The notes beneath the pieces were generated by a model. That model searched no databases. It saw only the letters and a list, made by a program, of their open reading frames with translations, and was not told where the DNA came from. A DNA stretch of 64,000 bases, taken from Magnolia sinica (taxonomy: Eukaryota; Streptophyta; Magnoliopsida; Magnoliales; Magnoliaceae). Where the stretch lies: positions 22,852,001 to 22,916,000 of the forward strand of contig NC_080574.1 of assembly GCF_029962835.1 (NCBI RefSeq), written 5' to 3'. Of the stretch, positions 62,019 through 64,000 are shown piece by piece (within the stretch, counting starts at the first letter, position 1; the number at the start of each line of letters is the position of its first letter). The translations under genes were made by a program, and so were the position numbers.

Positions 62019-62519
62019 ATCTAGATCAGCTAATTAGGTTGCTAGTGTATGGAGCACAACGGGTGGGGTCCACTTGAGGGAATCTTGGAATAAGTAGACA
62101 TAGACATGGTAAATTGCTATTGACGCTGATGCCTCAACCTTATGTTTTTGTTTGCAAGCCAAAGGAGTTGATGCTCAGGAAAAGCACAACGGTTGATACA
62201 CCGGATTCAAACATGTGCACATGGCACACGTTACATCAAACAAAACCGTCTAGATTTTATGACCCACTAGAGATAGATAGTCTTCCAAAATTCATATTGA
62301 ATGAACGATCCTAACATGTGAATGGTACGAACTTGTTTCTTGGATAAGATAGTTGACTATCCTTCATATGGACCGTTCATTTAATGGCCACCAATCAGCC
62401 AATTAGGCGATCGAATTAATATACATTTTAGTTTGCGAGCTGGTTGAGTTGGGACCCACGATTTGGACGGTTTATTTTAACTAACGTGTATGCCAAGTAT
62501 GTAATTTTATTAGTCTCTG

Positions 62520-62800
62520 AAATGCCCACCGTTGAAACCTCCCTGGATCCACCTTGATGTTTATATGCCATCCATACCGTTCAAAAGTTCAATCCCGGTG
62601 GGATGAAGTGAAAACACAAAATTATTATCCAAAACTTCATCAGCCCTACAAATATTTTAACGGTGGACGTTCAATAATCCTCGATGTATCTTGACTTTCG
62701 GGCCACTTGAGTTTTGGACCTGCCTTATTTTTTGTTCCCATGTCCTATCCGGAAAAACGGATGGACAACCTGTCATGTTGACTTCCATGCAACACGTGAC
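62520..62800. mobile_element. Partial GCGGATT-type element
   Basis: Central and right phrases only (CCACCGTTGAAACCTCC, then CATCAGCCCTACAAAT, then GGAAAAACGGATGGAC); no ends seen. Confidence 0.45.
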
Positions 62801-62805
62801 TAGAG

Positions 62806-63056
62806 GGATCCCCTGTAACCCTAAGCACTGTGAGGCCTATCACGAAGTATGTATTATATCCACTCCGTCCATCGGTTGTGTCATTCCATCTTAGAACTTA
62901 AAATAAAAAATCTGGTTGGTTCGAAACTCAAGTAGACCACACCGAAATAAACAGTGGGATTGAACAGCAACCATTGAAAAGTTCATGGATAGAGTGGATA
63001 TAACGCATCCATTACGTTGGGCCCCACAGAGCCTAAGGTTTCAAGGGATTCCTCTA
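62806..63056. mobile_element. Short (about 250 bp) GCGGATT-related element
   Basis: Inverted ends GGGATCCCCTGTAACCCTAA and CTAAGGTTTCAAGGGATTCC. The centre joins the left half directly to a short right half, giving about half the usual length. Confidence 0.55.
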
Positions 63057-63600
63057 CCAGCGGGCCAAGGGAAGTGTCGGCCAGTCCATCCAGATAGCTA
63101 GAGATGTCCGACCGAAGTAGCCGAGTGTTGAAATTGGAAAAGGCTCCATGCCACCAACCATCATCGCATTCGTATGACATTGGATGTGATGGCCCATCTA
63201 ACTCTCTTTCATAGGAGTTATAAAATCATACGCCCCTGATCGCGGATTTCCGATTGTCAAAGAAGACGGCATAGGAAAAGAGAAATAATCCAGTGTACTT
63301 ACTATAAGGAAGCCGTACCGTGCACCTAGTTGCATTTTTGATTTATTGGCGTCCGCATGACCTATCTGGACCGTCCATTGGGTCCAGTTTACTCTTCTTG
63401 CCTGATTTTTGGGCTCATGTCTTTACATGATCTGCCAAAATTAATGGACGAGTAAGATGCCACCCGGGCACGAAGGTGGGTAGGCATGGCAATGTGATCA
63501 GTGGGTCAACCAGCTGGACCTGCTTTTGAGATGGGTTCAGGCCAGGATAAATGGGCAGCAAGTAGGCTCAGGCTATATATGTGACCTATTTAAGTAAATG

Positions 63601-64000
63601 GGGGACACGGATTGGCTAGTGGTCGGTGCTCTTTGGGGTCCACCATAATGTATGTGTTTTATCCACACTGTCCATCCATTTTTACTGATCATTTTAGATC
63701 TTGATCCTAAAAATGAGGTAGATCTAAATTCAGGTGGACCACACCACTGGGAAACAGTAGTGATTGAATGTCCACCATTAAAAACCTCTTAGGTCCACCG
63801 TAATGTTTATGTCATAAATACCTCGATGAAGGGAAAAATAACAAATATCAACTTAATCTAAAACTTTTGTGGCCCCAAGAAAATTTTAACGGTGGGAGTT
63901 CAATCAACACTATTTCTTGTGATGTGGTCCACTTGAGAATCGGGTCTACCTCATTTTTGGGCTAATACCATAAAATGATATGGAAAAAATGGAAGAACAG
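63601..64000. mobile_element. GCGGATT-type element cut by the window end
   Basis: Starts GGGGGACACGGATTGGC. Its right arm is entering (GATATGGAAAAAATGG) when the window stops. Confidence 0.65.

Overview
This looks like plant nuclear DNA, probably from a woody magnoliid-type angiosperm. The plant assignment rests on plant-type multi-exon genes, plant Ty1/copia LTR elements, tRNA-derived SINEs and Mutator-like and Tourist-like DNA elements. The magnoliid guess is an inference from the abundant repeats built on GGGGCCCACC and CCGTCCATCC, which I associate with magnoliid genomes but could not check. I see no bacterial, organellar or viral region.

Four host genes can be modelled exon by exon with consistent splice phases: (1) a single-domain START lipid-binding protein, + strand, 13641-16501, 5 exons, 238 aa; (2) a single-exon type II membrane methyltransferase, + strand, 28644-29957, 437 aa; (3) a plastid-targeted alpha/beta hydrolase, - strand, 32258-35465, 6 exons, 363 aa; (4) a zeta-class glutathione S-transferase, - strand, 46231-52634, 10 exons, 229 aa, with one GC-AG intron. 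A short broken protein-kinase fragment lies antisense just downstream of the methyltransferase. The four genes share no obvious pathway; this is ordinary dispersed plant gene order.

The rest, about 80 percent of the window, is repeat-derived. 0-13 kb: two large Mutator-like elements with exact 9-bp target duplications and terminal arrays of GATCGG/GACTCG words, plus many short inverted-repeat elements. 13.6-16.5 kb: the START gene, with a third Mutator-like copy in an intron. 17-27.9 kb: a SINE, (TA)n-flanked inverted-repeat elements, a Tourist-like element and a cluster of GCGGATT-type elements. 28-36 kb: methyltransferase and hydrolase, the latter with an inverted-repeat element about 70 bp from its start codon. 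38.9-44.3 kb: a broken Ty1/copia retrotransposon on the - strand. 46-52.7 kb: the GST gene, with transposable elements in several introns. 52.7-64 kb: further LTR copies, tandem repeats and more GCGGATT-type elements.

I did not find a convincing undescribed gene system. The more unusual signals are repeat architecture (GATCGG/GACTCG-armed Mutator-like elements, elements sitting in TA arrays, self-complementary TCGACCGGTCGA words recurring in several LTRs), a 21-bp inverted repeat over the methyltransferase poly(A) signal, the GC-AG intron, and an element at the hydrolase start. All comparisons were made by eye, so copy boundaries outside those fixed by target duplications are approximate.
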